Source: Paracoccus sp. (in: a-proteobacteria)
GTDB taxonomy: Bacteria > Pseudomonadota > Alphaproteobacteria > Rhodobacterales > Rhodobacteraceae
Length of the DNA: 7,559 bases
Direction of reading: 5' to 3'
NCBI GenBank assembly: GCA_018056045.1
Contig: JAGPGI010000117.1
Location: 1-7,559, forward strand
In this document: positions 6,412 to 7,559 of the stretch, piece by piece
How the letters are laid out: each line of letters starts with the position of its first letter
Position numbering within the stretch: position 1 is the first letter of the stretch
Program-made: the position numbers and the translations under genes
Notes under the pieces: model-generated
What the model saw: only the letters and a program-made list of their open reading frames with translations
Databases searched by the model: none
What the model was told of the DNA's origin: nothing

Positions 6412-6574
6412 GTGCTGCCGGAAGTTTGCGGTGGCTCTGATGATATGACCGCCCCCGACGGCATCGATGTGCCAAGTTGGGTCTGCAATGATCCACAGAG
6501 CCGATGGAAATCAGCAGCGCGGGTCGCCATAACTTATTTCTACCGCTTCGCTTATTCAGAAGAGTTTGTTGCCA
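6412..6574 (+). other. Intergenic gap between the helix-turn-helix gene and the ATPase gene
   Basis: This 163-nt gap follows the TGA at 6409-6411. No convincing hairpin terminator or inverted repeat is visible. An AT-richer patch at about 6529-6560, containing CATAAC and two TTATT words, lies just before the ATPase start. It could hold a promoter, but no paired -35/-10 set is convincing. An open frame beginning with GTG at 6412 crosses into the ATPase gene in another frame and lacks any family feature. Confidence 0.3.
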
Positions 6575-7559
6575 ATGACGATGCACCGCGACGACAGGTC
6601 GATCATCGAGGAACTTCGGACCAACCTGAAGGAACGCTACCATTTCGAGGGCGGACGGACGCTCCTGCGAGAACTGCTGCAAAACGCGGATGATTCCGGT
6701 TCAGAGCAAGTCAGGATCGCAGTCCTGCCCGGCTGGCCCGAGGCAGATCACCCGCTCCTGAGGGTTCCGGGGCTGATGGTTGCGAACGACGGCCGATATG
6801 ACGCGGAATCAGCGCAAGGCATTGCGCGCTTCGGCGGCAGCATCAAGGCCACCGACACCGCTGCCATCGGGCGGTTCGGGATGGGACAGAAGACGGCGTT
6901 CCACGTCTGCGATGCTTTCCTCGTTGTTTCTGATGGGCACGACACTGAGGTGCCCTCCCTCGTGGTTAATCCCTATATCGTCATCGGGAAACCCGGTGAT
7001 GCATGCGTCGAATGGAAAGCCGCACTGACCACGCGGGACCGTGATCTGCTTCTGTCCAGTGGCCTCGCAGGCTCCGCCCGTCAGATGGTCCAATGGTATC
7101 CCCTCCGGAGCCCAACCCTCAAACCGAAGACGACCACCAGCGGCTTCCTACCCAAGTCCTACGACACAAGCTTGCTGGATGATGCCAACGACCCGTTCTG
7201 GCTGTCTGGCATCGTTTCGCTGTTGCGTAACGTCCAGAAACTCGAAGTTATCGTGACCAATGGCACGTCCAGTGTCATTGATCGGGCCGCTTCCCCGCGC
7301 TTGCGCTTTGATCCTGCAACGCCGGGGCAGACGGATTTCGGTGGTCCGCTGTGCGCCGGAATCCGCAGCGTCGGCAAAGAAATGATGGCGCCAGCGGATT
7401 TTGGCACCGATCTGACCGCCTCGGAAGGTTGGCCGGATATCCTCGACCGGCAGGACGATGCCATGGTTCCACAGAAGGCGTTGCCGCATGGTGCCGTGGC
7501 GCTTCTCGTCGCTCCCGACGGGCAAGATGAACTCGACATCACGTGGTCCGTTTTCCTTC
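6575..7559 (+). CDS. HSP90/sacsin-type (GHKL) ATP-binding protein, 3' end missing
   Basis: The frame is open from the stop at 6530-6532 to the right edge; 328 residues are visible and the protein must be longer. The start is ATG at 6575-6577, preceded by AGAAGAG about 10 nt upstream; a second in-frame ATG at 6581 is nearly equivalent. The GHKL ATP-binding fold is clear. The N-box is ELLQNADDS (residues 33-41), with N37 the expected Mg-binding Asn. The nucleotide motif VANDGRYD (69-76) is followed by the lid-like GIARFGGSIKA (82-92). The G2 loop is IGRFGMGQKTAFHVCD (98-113). The ELLQNADD and IGRFGxGxK wording is that of the sacsin/HSP90 N-terminal group, not of histidine kinases, gyrase or MutL. 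Large bacterial proteins with this domain are often found in antiviral or stress islands, with helicase or nuclease parts further on. Those parts, if present, lie outside the window. The defence role is inference. A 163-nt gap separates it from the upstream gene, so it may have its own promoter. Confidence 0.82.
   Translation, partial: MTMHRDDRSIIEELRTNLKERYHFEGGRTLLRELLQNADDSGSEQVRIAVLPGWPEADHPLLRVPGLMVANDGRYDAESAQGIARFGGSIKATDTAAIGRFGMGQKTAFHVCDAFLVVSDGHDTEVPSLVVNPYIVIGKPGDACVEWKAALTTRDRDLLLSSGLAGSARQMVQWYPLRSPTLKPKTTTSGFLPKSYDTSLLDDANDPFWLSGIVSLLRNVQKLEVIVTNGTSSVIDRAASPRLRFDPATPGQTDFGGPLCAGIRSVGKEMMAPADFGTDLTASEGWPDILDRQDDAMVPQKALPHGAVALLVAPDGQDELDITWSVFL

Noticed and set aside
6412..6693. 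Possible small gene of 93 codons starting right after the helix-turn-helix gene
   Set aside because: The second half is an out-of-frame reading of the GHKL ATPase and the first half has no family feature. There is no ribosome site beyond possible coupling. Its short distance to the TGA at 6409-6411 is the only point in its favour.
1..7559. CRISPR array, tRNA, rRNA or plasmid origin
   Set aside because: No regularly spaced repeats, cloverleaf, rRNA core sequence or iteron cluster was seen on either strand.

Overview
The window looks like accessory DNA from a GC-rich alphaproteobacterium, most likely Rhodobacterales or Rhizobiales. It could come from a plasmid or a genomic island. The evidence is the high GC of all frames, the DUF1403/ScpB-like pair typical of alphaproteobacterial accessory replicons, and a resolvase-less tniA-tniB-tniQ set. 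No rRNA, tRNA, CRISPR array or replication origin was seen.

Layout, left to right. (i) Positions 1-90 hold the start of a leftward gene cut by the window edge. (ii) Positions 91-216 are a divergent intergenic region with a near-perfect 25-bp dyad (114-138) and a plausible sigma70-type promoter for the rightward operon. (iii) Positions 217-1715 are a tight two-gene operon: a DUF1403-family protein followed 2 nt later by an ScpB-like tandem winged-helix protein. (iv) Positions 1712-5296 on the minus strand are a Tn402/Tn5053-type transposition operon, tniA-tniB-tniQ. TniA has a readable D-D-(35)-E triad, TniB has Walker A and B motifs, and TniQ has zinc-finger cysteines. tniQ runs convergently into scpB and their stop codons overlap. 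(v) Positions 5297-5415 are a divergent intergenic region with repeated TGAAAT words, possibly TniA binding sites and the outer end of the element. (vi) Positions 5416-6411 encode a DUF1612/RHE_PE00001-like protein with a C-terminal helix-turn-helix. (vii) From 6575 past the right edge runs an HSP90/sacsin-type (GHKL) ATPase, incomplete here.

How the genes may fit together. TniA, TniB and TniQ should form one cut-and-paste machine. In Tn402- and Tn7-like elements tniA/tnsB normally reads inward from one end and cargo lies beyond the last transposition gene. By that logic the right end is near 5297-5431, and the DUF1403-ScpB operon would be cargo or an interrupted neighbour. No left end or target duplication could be identified beside scpB. 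DUF1403 and the 331-residue helix-turn-helix protein end in closely similar sequences (IRE-[LV]-TG then [FY]-R), so the genes flanking tni may belong to one functional set. The best candidates for something new are the DUF1403-ScpB pair, which may be an accessory SMC-like module, and the sacsin-type ATPase, which may be a defence gene. Neither function is proven by the sequence.
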